Assembly (NCBI GenBank): GCA_022414725.1
Contig: CM039462.1
Location: 79,063,421-79,127,420, forward strand
Length of the DNA: 64,000 nucleotides
Direction: 5' to 3'
Source of the DNA: Microglena sp. YARC
Lineage: Eukaryota; Chlorophyta; Chlorophyceae; Chlamydomonadales; Chlamydomonadaceae
Shown piece after piece: positions 30,455 to 43,700 of this stretch (position 1 is its first letter; the number at the start of each line of letters is the position of its first letter). The notes beneath the pieces are model-generated. The model searched no databases. It worked only from the letters and a program-made list of their open reading frames with translations, and had not been told where the DNA came from. Both the position numbers and the translations under genes were made by a program.

Positions 30455-30787
30455 CGGTCCACACTGATGAATCTGCTTGCGCAGAACGAGGTTCTTTAAT
30501 GTTGCTTGTTGTGGGCAGGTAGGATCTGTGAAGCTCATGCTGTCGTCATCAAAGTCTGCAGGAATCATTGCAGTTATCTCAGCAGCAACTTTGTCGATAT
30601 CATCTGTCTCTACCCATAGTATGATGTGGGCATGCAGCGAACCACGATGTTGCACTTCATAGCGAATGACGTAATGTGTCACTCTGCCTAAAATTCCTCC
30701 CTTGCCGTGCTTCTGGTTTAGCACATATGAATCCAGAAACTGCATGACCTTCTCGTGGAAAAGAGTGGCACACTCCACAGGTGCATC
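30455..30787 (-). CDS. Helitron gene exon 5: Rep HUH motif
   Basis: From acceptor TATGCAG to donor CCG/GTAAGC. Reads DAPVECATLFHEKVMQFLDS, GILGRVTHYVIRYEVQHRGS and LHAHIILWVETDD. The RGSLHAHIILW block is the Helitron HUH metal-binding motif (two His around a hydrophobic-type position) preceded by E-x-Q-x-RG. It then continues through FTDPTCPQQATLKNLVLRKQ and IHQCGP. No stops. This is the catalytic centre of the rolling-circle nuclease. Confidence 0.9.
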
Positions 30788-31309
30788 CTGCATAAAGTTA
30801 ACAAAAAGTAATTGCTTCAGTAGGTTATATTTAAACAAGAGGAAAAGGGAAGTTGCATACTTAGCTTGAATGTAGAAATTAAACAGGTCAAAATATGTTA
30901 TATAAACTTTAAATACTGCAGTTTCTGAAATTCAATTTGATGTCGATCTAAAGAATTTTGAATTGTCATTCTTGTCTATGTTAATATTACTACTAGTATT
31001 TGAGCCCATTGTATCGACGGAAAGACCCCTGTGGCCACTTGGGTGACAGGTCAGTAACACATCTGACTGTGGAACAGTTAACTTTGAAACGAATAACTCT
31101 AAAATGGCTCTGAAACGACTTCCTTAGCCATCTTAGCGATAGTTTGGCAAGATATCGAGATCCAATTCGGCAAAACCCTAAGGAAAGGACTGAACACGCA
31201 TCAGATATGCACTAAACTCCAGATATAAAATTTTATATAATACGATTACTATTCTGTAAGTTTGATTGCAGTGCTTGGTTTAGTAAAGTTGAAATTGCCA
31301 ATGTCGTAC

Positions 31310-31624
31310 CTGCCATGTGAGTTTGCCATCTATTACATGCAGAATAGTTTCCATTGCAGTTATTTCTTTCCAGCGTGTCTCGGATACCTCATCTGCAGTG
31401 AGCGTGAGGAAGAAGGAAGGCATGCCGAACTTGTCTACCATTGTCAACAAGTCATTCAGATGACGCTTGTGCCACTGTGGTGACCCTGCCAAAGTAGCAG
31501 GTACGTTGTACTTCACCAGTGACTTGTACATGTCTGCTTCACTTGTATCAGGATGTTTTTCCTTGTAATCCACAATGGCTTTGCTCAGTATCTGAGGAGG
31601 GCATGCATTGCCAATGATAGAGGC
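31310..31624 (-). CDS. Helitron gene exon 4: start of the Rep domain
   Basis: From acceptor TTATGCAG to donor CAG/GTACGA. Reads ASIIGNACPPQILSKAIVDY, LAGSPQWHKRHLNDLLTMVD and KFGMPSFFLTLTADE. GSPQ-W, followed by the DLxxMV...G.PxxFLTxT block, is the diagnostic opening of Helitron Rep. Upstream of the acceptor is about 105 bp of AT-rich intron, and then satellite A begins at about 31731. Confidence 0.9.
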
Positions 31625-31730
31625 CTGCATAAGTATAATATTGTAGTTTTCAAGTTACTTTTGTTTACAGAAATCATATAGTTACTTTTTAAGTTGAAAC
31701 TTAAGTTGACTCTTTGACATGTTTTTTTTT

Positions 31731-34700
31731 GTAGGCTGTATAACAAGAATTAAAGGAACAAAGCAGGTATGTGTCCAAGGTTCTCGTATCAGTATAAGAC
31801 AAAACAAGACTGTAGAACAAGTAAAATGTACAAAACAGGTGTGCATCCAAGGTCTTTGTATCAATATAAGGCAGTTCAAGGCTGCACAACAAGCATAATG
31901 AATAAAGTAGATATGCGCTCAATGTTCTTATATTAGTACAAGGCAGTAAAAGGCTGTACAGCAAGCATAAAAAGACCAAAGCAGGTACGTGCCCAAGATT
32001 CTTGTATTAGGACAAGGCTGTACAAGAAGTACAATGCACGAGGAAGGTATGCATCCAAGGTCGTTGTTATGGTACAAAGCAATAAAAGACTGTACAAGAA
32101 GCACAATGCACGAGGAAAGTATGCATCCAAGGTCCTTTTATCAATATAAGGCAGTTCAAGGCTGTATAACAAGCAGAATGAACAAAGCAGGTATGTGCCC
32201 AAGGTCCTTGTTACAGTGCAAGGTAATACTGCCTTATATTAGTACAATACAGTACAAGGTAGTACAAGGCTGTACAACAAGCATAAGATTCAAAGCAGGT
32301 GTGCTTCTAAGTTCCTCGTATCAGTACAAAGCAGTACAAGGCTGTACAAGAAGTATAAGGAACAAAGCAAGTATGCGCCCAAGGCTCTTGTATCAGTACA
32401 AGGCGGTACAAGGCTTTACAACAAGTAAAACGAACCAAGTAGGTATGCACCCAAGGTTCTTCTATCAGGATAAGGTAGTACAGTAAAATGAATCAAGTGG
32501 GTATGTGCCCAAGGTCCTTGTATCAATATAAGGCAGTTCAAGGCTGTACAACAAGCATAATGAATAAAGTAGGTATACACAAGGCTCTTGTATCAGTACA
32601 AGGCAGTACAAGACTGTACAACAAGGAAATGAATCAAGTAGGTATGCGTCCAAGGTTCTTCCATCAGTATAAGGCAGTACAGGGCTGTACAACAAGCATA
32701 AGAACTAAAGAAAGTATGTGCTCAAGGTTCTTCTATCAGTATAAGACAGTTTTTATGATCTTCGTATCAGTACAAAGCAGTATACGGCTGTACAACAAGT
32801 CGAATGAACAAAGTAAGTATGTGCCCAAGGTCCTTATATGAGTACAAGGCAGTACAAGGCTGTATAACAAGCAGAATGAACAAAGCGGGTATGTGCCCAA
32901 GGTCCTTGTTACAGTGCAAGGTAATACAAGGCTGCACAATGAGCATAACGATAAAGTAGATATGTGCCCAAGGTCCTTGTTTAGTACAAGGTAAAATAAA
33001 CTGTGCAACATGTAGAACGCACAAAGCAAGTGTGCGCCCAAGGTCATCGTATCAATATAAAGCGGTTCAAGGCTATACAACAAGCATAATGAATAACGTA
33101 GGTATACACAAGGCTCTATATCAGTACAAGGTAGTACAAGGCAGTATAAGGCTGTATAACAAGCAGAAACGAACAAAGCAGGTATGTGCCCAAGGCTATT
33201 GTATCAGTACAAGGCGGTACAAGGCTTTACTACAAGTAAAACAAACCAAGTAGGTATGCGCCCAAAGTTCTTCTATCAGTATAAGGTAGTACAGTAAAAT
33301 GAATCAAGTGGGTATGTGCCCAAGGTCTTGTATCAATATAAGGCAGTTCAAGGCTGTTACAACAAGCATAATGAATAAAGTAGGTATACGCAAGGCTCTT
33401 GTATCAGTTACAAGGTGGTACAAGGCTTTACAACAAGTAAAACGAACCAAGTAGGTATGCACCCAAGGTTCTTCTATCAGTATAAGGTAGTACAGTAAAT
33501 TGAATCAAGTGGGTATATGCCCAAGTTCCTTGTATCAATATAAAAAGCAGTTCAAGGCTGTACAACAAGCATTAATGAATAAAGTAGGTATACGCAAGAC
33601 TCTCGTATCAGTACAAGGCAGTACAAGACTGTACAACAAGTAAATGAATCAAGTAGGTATGCGTCCAAGGTTCTTCTATCAGTATAAGGCAGTACAGGGC
33701 TGTAAAACAAGCATAAGAACTAAAGCAAGTATGTGCTCAAGGTTCTTCTATCAGTATAAGACAGTTTTTTATGATCTTCGTATCAGTACAAAGCAGTATA
33801 CGGCTGTACAACAAGTCGAATGAACAAAGTAAGTATGTGCCCCAAGGTCCTTATATGAGTACAAGGCAGTACAAGGCTGTATAACAAGCAGAATGAACAA
33901 AGCGGGTATGTGCCCAAGGTCCTTGTTACAGTGCAAGGTAATAACAAGGCTGCACAATGAGCATAACGAATAAAGTAGATATGTGCCCAAGGTCCTTGTT
34001 TTTAGTACAAGGTAAAAATAAACTGTGCAACATGTAGAACGCACAAAGCAAGTGTGCGCCCAAGGTCATTGTATCAATATAAAGCGGTTCAAAGGCTATA
34101 CAACAAGCATAATGAATAACGTAGGTATACACAAGGCTCTTATATCAGTACAAGGTAGTACAAGGCAGTATAAGGCTGTATAACAAGCAGAACGAACAAA
34201 GCAGGTATGTGCCAAGGCTCTTGTATCAGTACAAGGCGGTACAAGGCTTTACTACAAGTAAAACAAACCAAGTAGGTATGCGCCCAAAGTTCTTCTATCA
34301 GTATAAGGCAGTACAGTAAAATGAATCAAGTGGGTATGTGCCCAAGGTCCTTGTATCAATATAAGGCAGTTCAAGGCTGTACAACAAGCATAATGAATAA
34401 AGTAGGTATACGCAAGGCTCTTTGTATCAGTACAAGGTGGTACAAGGCTTTACAACAAGTAAAACGAAACCAAGTAGGTATGCACCCAAGGTTCTTCTAT
34501 CAGTTATAAGGTAGTACAGTAAATTGAATCAAGTGGGTATATGCCCAAGTTCCTTGTATCAATATAAAGCAGTTCAAGGCTGTACAACAAGCATAATGAA
34601 TAAAGTAGGTATACGCAAGACTCTTGTATCAGTACAAGGCAGTACAAGACTGTACAACAAGTAAAATGAATCAAGTAGGTATGCGTCCAAGGTTCTTCTA

Positions 34701-37700
34701 TCAGTATAAGGCAGTACAGGGCTGTAAAAACAAGCATAAAGAACTAAAGCAAGTATGTGCTCAAGGTTCTTCTATCAGTATAAGACAGTTTTTATGATCT
34801 TCGTATCAGTACAAAGCAGTATACGGCTGTACAACAAGTCGAAATGAACAAAGTAAGTATGTGCCCAAGGTCCTTATATGAGTACAAGGCAGTACAAGGC
34901 TGTATAACAAGCAGAATGAAACAAAGGGGTATGTGCCCAAGGTCCTTGTTACAGTGCAAGGTAATACAAGGCTGCACAATGAGCATAACGAATAAAGTAG
35001 ATATGTGCCCAAGTCCTTGTTTTAGTAACAAGGTAAAAATAAACTGTGCAACATGTAGAACGCACAAAGCAAGTGTGCGCCCAAGGTCATCGTATCAATA
35101 TAAAGCGGTTCAAGGCTATACAACAAGCATAATGAATAACGTAGGTATACACAAGGCTCTTATATCAGTACAAGGTAGTACAAGGCAGTATAAGGCTGTA
35201 TAACAAGCAGAACGAACAAAGCAGGTATGTGCCCAAGGCTCTTGTATCAGTACAAGGCGGTACCAAGGCTTTACTACAAGTAAAAACAAACCAAGTAGGT
35301 ATGCGCCAAAGTTCTTCTATCAGTATAAGGTAGTACAGTAAAAATGAATCAAGTGGGTATATGCCCAAGGTCCTTGTATCAATATAAGGCAGTTCAAGGC
35401 TGTACAACAAGCATAATGAATAAAGTAGGTATACGCAAGGCTCTTGTATCAGTACAAGGTGGTACAAGGCTTTACAACAAGTAAAACGAACCAAGTAGGT
35501 ATGCACCCAAGGTTCTTCTATCAGTATAAGGTAGTACAGTAAATTGAATCAAGTGGGTATATGCCCAAGTTCCTTGTATCAATATAAAGCAGTTCAAGGC
35601 TGTACAACAAGCATAATGAATAAAGTAGGTACACGCAAGACTCTTGTATCAGTACAAGGCAGTACAAGACTGTACAAGTAAAATGAATCAAGTAGGTATG
35701 CGTCCAAGGTTCTTCTATCAGTATAAGGCAGTACAGGGCTGTAAAACAAGCATAAGAACTAAAGCAAGTATGTGCTCAAGGTTCTTCTATCAGTATAAGA
35801 CAGTTTTTATGATCTTCGTATCAGTACAAAGCAGTATACGGCTGTACAACAAGTCGAATGAACAAAGTAAGTATGTGCCCAAGGTCCTTATATGAGTACA
35901 AGGCAGTACAAGGCTGTATAACAAGCAGAATGAACAAAGCGGGTATGTGCCCAAGGTCCTTGTTACAGTGCAAGGTAATACAAGGCTGCACAATGAGCAT
36001 AACGAATAAAGTAGATATGTGCCCAAGGTCCTTGTTTTAGTACAAGGTAAAATAAAACTGTGCAACATGTAGAACGCACAAAGCAAGTGTGCGCCCCAAG
36101 GTCATCGTATCAATATAAAGTGGTTCAAGGCTATACAACAAGCATAATGAAAAACGTAGGTATACACAAGGCTCTTATATCAGTACAAGGTAGTACAAGG
36201 CAGTATAAGGCTGTATAAAAAGCAGAACGAACAAAGCAGGTATGTGCCCAAGGCTATTGTATCAGTACAAGGCGGTACAAGGCTTTACTACAAGTAAAAC
36301 AAACCAAGTAGGTATGCGCCCAAAGTTCTTCTATCAGTATAAGGTAGTACAGTAAAATGAATCAAGTGGGTATGTGCCCAAGGTCCTTGTATCAATATAA
36401 GGCAGTTTCAAGGCTGTACAACAAGCATAATGAATAAAGTAGGTATACGCAAGGCTCTTGTATCAGTACAAGGTGGTACAAGGCTTTACAACAAGTAAAA
36501 CGAACCAAGTAGTATGCACCCAAGGTTCTTCTATCAGTATAAGGTAGTACAGTAAATTGAATCAAGTGGGTATATGCCCAAGTTCCTTGTATCAATATAA
36601 AGGCAGTTCAAGGCTGTACAACAAGCATAATGAATAAAGTAGGTATACGCAAGACTCTTGTATCAGTACAAGGCAGTACAAGACTGTACAAGTAAAATGA
36701 ATCAAGTAGGTATGCGTCCAAAGGTTCTTCTATCAGTATAAGGCAGTACAGGGCTGTAAAACAAGCATAAGAACTAAAGCAAGTATGTGCTCAAGGTTCT
36801 TCTATCAGTATAAGACAGTTTTTATGATCTTCGTATCAGTACAAAGCAGTATACGGCTGTACAACAAGTCGAATGAACAAAAGTAAGTATGTGCCCAAGG
36901 TCCTTATATGAGTACAAGGCAGTACAAGGCTGTATAAACAAGCAGAATGAACAAAGCGGGTATGTGCCCAAGGTCCTTGTTACAGTTGCAAGGTAATACA
37001 AGGCTGCACAATGAGCATAACGAATAAAGTAGATATGTGCCAAGGTCCTTGTTTTAGTACAAGGTAAAATAAACTGTGCAACATGTAGAACGCACAAAGC
37101 AAGTGTGCGCCAAGGTCATCGTATCAATATAAAGCGGTTCAAGGCTATACAACAAGCATAATGAATAACGTAGGTATACACAAGGCTCTTATATATCAGT
37201 ACAAGGTAGTACAAGGCAGTTATAAGGCTGTATAACAAGCAGAACGAACAAAGCAGGTAATGCGCCCAAGGCTCTTGTATCAGTACAAGGCGGTACAAGG
37301 CTTTACTACAAGTAAAACAAACCAAGTAGGTATGCGCCCAAAGTTCTTCTATCAGTATAAGGTAGTACAGTAAAATGAATCAAGTGGGTATGTGCCCAAG
37401 GTCCTTGTATCAATATAAGGCAGTTCAAGGCTGTACAACAAGCATAATGAATAAAGTAGGTATACACAAGGCTCTTGTATTAGTACAAGGTGGTACAAGT
37501 CTTTACAACAAGTAAAACGAACCAAGTAGGTATGCACCCAAGGTTCTTTCTATCAGTATAAGGTAGTACAGTAAATTGAATCAAGTGGGTATATGCCCAA
37601 GTTCCTTGTATCAATATAAAGCAGTTCAAGGCTGTACAACAAGCATAATGAATAAAGTAGGTATACGCAAGACTCTTGTATCAGTACAAGGCAGTACAAG

Positions 37701-40700
37701 ACTGTACAAGTAAAATGAATCAAGTAGGTATGCGTCCAAGGTTCTTCTATCAGTATAAGGCAGTACAGGGCTGTAAAACAAGCATAAGAACTAAAGCAAG
37801 TATGTGCTCAAGGTTCTTCTATCAGTATAAGACAGTTTTTATGATCTTCGTATCAGTACAAAGCAGTATACGGCTGTACAACAAGTCGAATGAACAAAGT
37901 AAGTATGTGCCCTCAAGGTCCTTATTATGAGTACAAGGCAGTACAAGGCTGTATAACAAGCAGAATGAACAAAGCGGGTATGTGCCCAAGGTCCTTGTTA
38001 CAGTGCAAGGTAATACAAGGCTGCACAATGAGCATAACGAATAAAGTAGATATGTGCCCAAGGTCCTTGTTTTAGTACAAGGTAAAATAAACTGTGCAAC
38101 ATGTAGAACGCACAAAGCAAGTGTGCGCCCAAGGTCATCGTATCAATATAAAGCGGTTCAAGGCTATACAACAAGCATAATGAATAACGTAGGTATACAC
38201 AAGGCTCTTATATCAGTACAAGGTAGTACAAGGCAGTATAAGGCTGTATAACAAGCAGAACGAACAAAGCAGGTATGTGCCCAAGGCTCTTGTATCAGTA
38301 CAAGGCGGTACAAGGCTTTACTACAAGTAAAACAAACCAAGTAGGTATGCGCCCAAAGTTCTTCTATCAGTATAAGGTAGTACAGTAAAATGAATCAAGT
38401 GGGTATGTGCCCAAGGTCCTTGTATCAATATAAGGCAGTTCAAGGCTGTACAACAAGCATAATGAATAAAGTAGGTATACGCAAGGCTCTTGTATCAGTA
38501 CAAGGTGGTACAAGGCTTTACAACAAGTAAAACGAACCAAGTAGGTATGCACCCAAGGTTCTTCTATCAGTATAAGGTAGTACAGTAAATTGAATCAAGT
38601 GGGTATATGCCCAAGTTCCTTGTATCAATATAAAGCAGTTCAAGGCTGTACAACAAGCATAATGAATAAAGTAGGTATACGCAAGACTCTTGTATCAGTA
38701 CAAGGCAGTACAAGACTGTACAAGTAAAAATGAATCAAGTAGGTATGCGTCCAAGGTTCTTCTATCAGTATAAGGCAGTACAGGGCTGTAAAACAAGCAT
38801 AAGAACTAAAGCAAGTATGTGCTCAAGGTTCTTCTATCAGTATAAGACAGTTTTTATGATCTTCGTATCAGTACAAAGCAGTATACGGCTGTACAACAAG
38901 TCGAATGAACAAAGTAAGTATGTGCCCAAGGTCCTTATATGAGTACAAGGCAGTACAAGGCTGTATAACAAGCAGAATGAACAAAGCGGGTATGTGCCCA
39001 AGGTCCTTGTTACAGTGCAAAAGGTAATACAAGGCTGCACAATTGAGCATAACGAATTAAAGTAGATATGTGCCCAAGGTCCTTGTTTTAGTACAAGGTA
39101 AAATAAACTGTGCAACATGTAGAAACGCACAAAGCAAGTGTGCGCCCAAGGTCATCGTATCAATATAAAGCGGTTCAAGGCTATACAACAAGCATAATGA
39201 ATAACGTAGGTATACACAAGGCTCTTATATCAGTACAAGGTAGTACAAGGCAGTATAAGGCTGTATAACAAGCAGAACGAACAAAGCAGGTATGCGCCCA
39301 AGGCTCTTGTATCAGTACAAGGCGGTACAAGGCTTTACAACAAGTAAAACAAACCAAGTAGGTATGCGCCCAAAGTTCTTCTATCAGTATAAGGTAGTAC
39401 AGTAAAATGAATCAAGTGGGTATGTGCCCAAGGTCCTTGTATCAATATAAGGCAGTTCAAGGCTGTACAACAAGCATAATAAATAAAGTAGGTATACGCA
39501 AGGCTCTTGTATCAGTACAAGGTGGTACAAGGCTTTACAACAAGTAAAACGAACCAAGTAGGTATGCACCCAAGGTTCTTCTATCAGTATAAGGTAGTAC
39601 AGTAAATTGAATCAAGTGGGTATATGCCAAGTTCCTTGTATCAATATAAAAGCAGTTCAAGGCTGTACAACAAGCATAATGAATAAAGTAGGTATACGCA
39701 AGACTCTTGTATCAGTACAAGGCAGTACAAGACTGTACAACAAGTAAAATGAATCAAGTAGGTATGCGTCCAAGGTTCTTCTATCAGTATAAGGCAGTAC
39801 AGGCTGTAAAACAAGCATAAGAACTAAAGCAAGTATGTGCTCAAGGTTCTTCTATCAGTATAAGACAGTTTTTATGATCTTCGTATCAGTACAAAGCAGT
39901 ATACGGCTGTACAACAAGTCGAATGAACAAAGTAAGTATGTGCCCAAGGTCCTTATATGAGTACAAGCAGTACAAGGCTGTATAAACAAGCAGAATGAAA
40001 CAAAGCGGGTATGTGCCCAAGGTCCTTGTTACAGTGCAAGGTAATACAAGGCTGCACAATGAGCATAACGAATAAAGTAGATATGTGCCCAAGGTCCTTG
40101 TTTTAGTACAAGGTAAAATAAACTGTGCAACATGTAGTACGCACAAAGCAAGTGTGCGCCCAAGGTCATCGTATCAATATAAAGCGGTTCAAGGCTATAC
40201 AACAAGCATAATGAATAACGTAGGTATACACAAGGCTCTTATATCAGTACAAGGTAGTACAAGGCAGTATAAGGCTGTATAACAAGCAGAACGAACAAAG
40301 CAGGTATGTGCCCAAGGCTCTTGTATCAGTACAAGGCGGTACAAGGCTTTACTACAAGTAAAACAAACCAAGTAGGTATGCGCCCAAAGTTCTTCTATCA
40401 GTATAAGGTAGTACAGTAAAATGAATCAAGTGGGTATATGCCCAAGGTCCTTGTATCAATATAAGGCAGTTCAAGGCTGTACAACAAGCATAATGAATAA
40501 AGTAAGTATACGCAAGGCTCTTGTATCAGTACAAGGTGGTACAAGGCTTTACAACAAGTAAAACAAACCAAGTAGGTATGCACCCAAGGTTCTTCTATCA
40601 GTATAAGGTAGTACAGTAAATTGAATCAAGTGGGTATATGCCCAAGTTCCTTGTATCAATATAAAGCAGTTCAAGGCTGTACAACAAGCATAATGAATAA

Positions 40701-43700
40701 AGTAGGTATACGCAAGACTCTTGTATCAGTACAAGGCAGTACAAGACTGTACAACAAGTAAAATGAATCAAGTAGGTATGCGTCCAAGGTTCTTCTATCA
40801 GTATAAGGCAGTACAGGGCTGTAAAACAAGCATAAGAACTAAAGCAAGTATGTGCTCAAGGTTCTTCTATCAGTATAAGACAGTTTTTATGATCTTCGTA
40901 TCAGTACAAAGCAGTATACGGCTGTACAACAAGTCGAATGAACAAAGTAAGTATGTGCCCAAGGTCCTTATATGAGTACAAGGCAGTACAAGGCTGTATA
41001 ACAAGCAGAATGAACAAAGCGGGTATGTGCCCAAGGTCCTTGTTACAGTGCAAGGTAATACAAGGCTGCACAATGAGCATAACGAATAAAGTAGATATGT
41101 GCCCAAGGTCCTTGTTTTAGTACAAGGTAAAATAAACTGTGCAACATGTAGTACGCACAAAGCAAGTGTGCGCCCAAGGTCATCGTATCAATATAAAGCG
41201 GTTCAAGGCTATACAACAAGCATAATGAATAACGTAGGTATACACAAGGCTCTTATATCAGTACAAGGTAGTACAAGGCAGTATAAGGCTGTATAACAAG
41301 CAGAACGAACAAAGCAGGTATGTGCCCAAGGCTCTTGTATCAGTACAAGGCGGTACAAGGCTTTACTACAAGTAAAACAAACCAAGTAGGTATGCGCCCA
41401 AAGTTCTTCTATCAGTATAAGGTAGTACAGTAAAATGAATCAAGTGGGTATGTGCCCAAGGTCCTTGTATCAATATAAGGCAGTTCAAGGCTGTACAACA
41501 AGCATAATGAATAAAGTAAGTATACGCAAGGCTCTTGTATCAGTACAAGGTGGTACAAGGCTTTACAACAAGTAAAACGAACCAAGTAGGTATGCACCCA
41601 AGGTTCTTCTATCAGTATAAGGTAGTACAGTAAATTGAATCAAGTGGGTATATGCCCAAGTTCCTTGTATCAATATAAAGCAGTTCAAGGCTGTACAACA
41701 AGCATAATGAATAAAGTAGGTATACGCAAGACTCTTGTATCAGTACAAGGCAGTACAAGACTGTACAACAAGTAAAATGAATCAAGTAGGTATGCGTCCA
41801 AGGTTCTTCTATCAGTATAAGGCAGTACAGGGCTGTACAACAAGCATAAGAACTAAAGCAAGTATGTGCTCAAGGTTCTTCTATCAGTATAAGACAGTTT
41901 TTATGATCTTCGTATCAGTACAAAGCAGTATACGGCTGTACAACAAGTCGAATGAACAAAGTAAGTATGTGCCCAAGGTGCTTATATGAGTATAAGGCAG
42001 TACAAGTCTGTATAACAAGCAGAATGAACAAAGCGGGTATGTGCCCAAGGCCCTTGTTACAGTGCAAGGTAATACAAGGCTGCACAATGAGCATAATGAA
42101 TAAAGTAGATATGTGCCCAAGGTCCTTGTTTTAGTACAAGGTAAAATAAACTGTACAACAATTAGAACGCACAAAGCAAATGTGCGCCCAAGGTCCTTGT
42201 ATCAATATAAGGCGGTTCAAGGCTATACAACAAGCATAATGAATAACGTAGGTATACACAAGGCTCTTGTATCAGTACAAGGTAGTACAAGGCAGTATAA
42301 GGCTGTATAAAAAGCAGAACGAACAAAGCAGGTATGTGCCCAAGGCTCTTGTATCAGTACAAGGCGGTACAAGGCTTTACAACAAGTAAAACGAACCAAG
42401 TAGGTATGCGCCCAAGGTTCTTCTATCAGGATAAGGTAGTACAGTAAATTGAATCAAGTGGGTATGTGACCAAGGTCCTTGTATCAATATAAGGCAGTTC
42501 AAGGCTGTACAACAAGCATAATGAATAAAGTAGGTATACGCAAGGCTCTTGTATCAGTACAAGGCAGTACAAGACTGTACAACAAGTAAAATGAATCAAG
42601 TAGGTATGCGTCCAAGGTTCTTCTATCAGTATAAGGCAGTACAGGGCTGTACAACAAGCATAAGAACTAAAGCAAGTATGTGCTCAAGGTTCTTCTATCA
42701 GTATAAGACAGTTTTTATGATCCTCTTATCAGTACAAAGCAGTATACGGCTGTACAACAAGTCGAATGAACAAAGTTATTATGTGCCCAAGGTCCTTATA
42801 TGAGTATAAGGCAGTACAAGGCTGTATAACAAGCAGAATGAACAAAGCGGATATGTGCCTAAGGTCCTTGTTACAGTGCAAGGTAATACAAGGCTGCACA
42901 ATGAGCATAATGAATAAAGTAGAAATGTGCTCAAGGTCCTTGTATTAGTACTAGGTAAAATAAACTGTACAACAAGTAGAACGCACAAAGCAAGTGTGCG
43001 CCCAAGGTCCTTGTATCAATATAAGGCGGTTCAAGGCTATACAACAAGCATAATGAATAACGTAGGTATACACAAGGCTCTTGTATCAGTACAAGGCAGT
43101 ACAAGGCAGTATAAGGCTGTATAACAAGCAAAACGAACAAAGCAAGTATGTGCCTAAAGTTCTTGTTATAGTATAAGGCAGTACAAGGCTGTACAAGAAG
43201 CACAATGCACGAGGAAGGTATGCATCTAAGGTCCTTGTTATAATACAAGGCAGTACAAGGCTGTACAACAATCAGAACGAACAAAGCAGGTATGTGCCCA
43301 AGTTCCTTGTATAAGTACAAGGCAGTTCAAGGCTGTACAACATGCATAATGAATAAAGTAGGTATACGCAAGGCTCTTGTATCAGTACAAGGCGGTACAA
43401 GGCTTAACAACAAGTAAAACGAACCAAGTAGGTATGCTCCCAAGGTTCTTCTATCAGTATAAGGTAGTACAGTAAAATGAATCAAGTGGGTATATGCCCA
43501 AGGTCCTTGTATCAAAATAAGGCAGTTCAAGGCTGTACAACAAGCATAATGAATTAAGGAGGTATACGCAAGACTCTTGTATCAGTACAAGGCATTACAA
43601 GACTGTACAACTAGTAAAATGAATCAAGTAGGTATGCGTCCAAGGTTCTTCTATCAGTATAAGGCAGTACAGGGTTGTACAACAAGCATAAGAACTAAAG

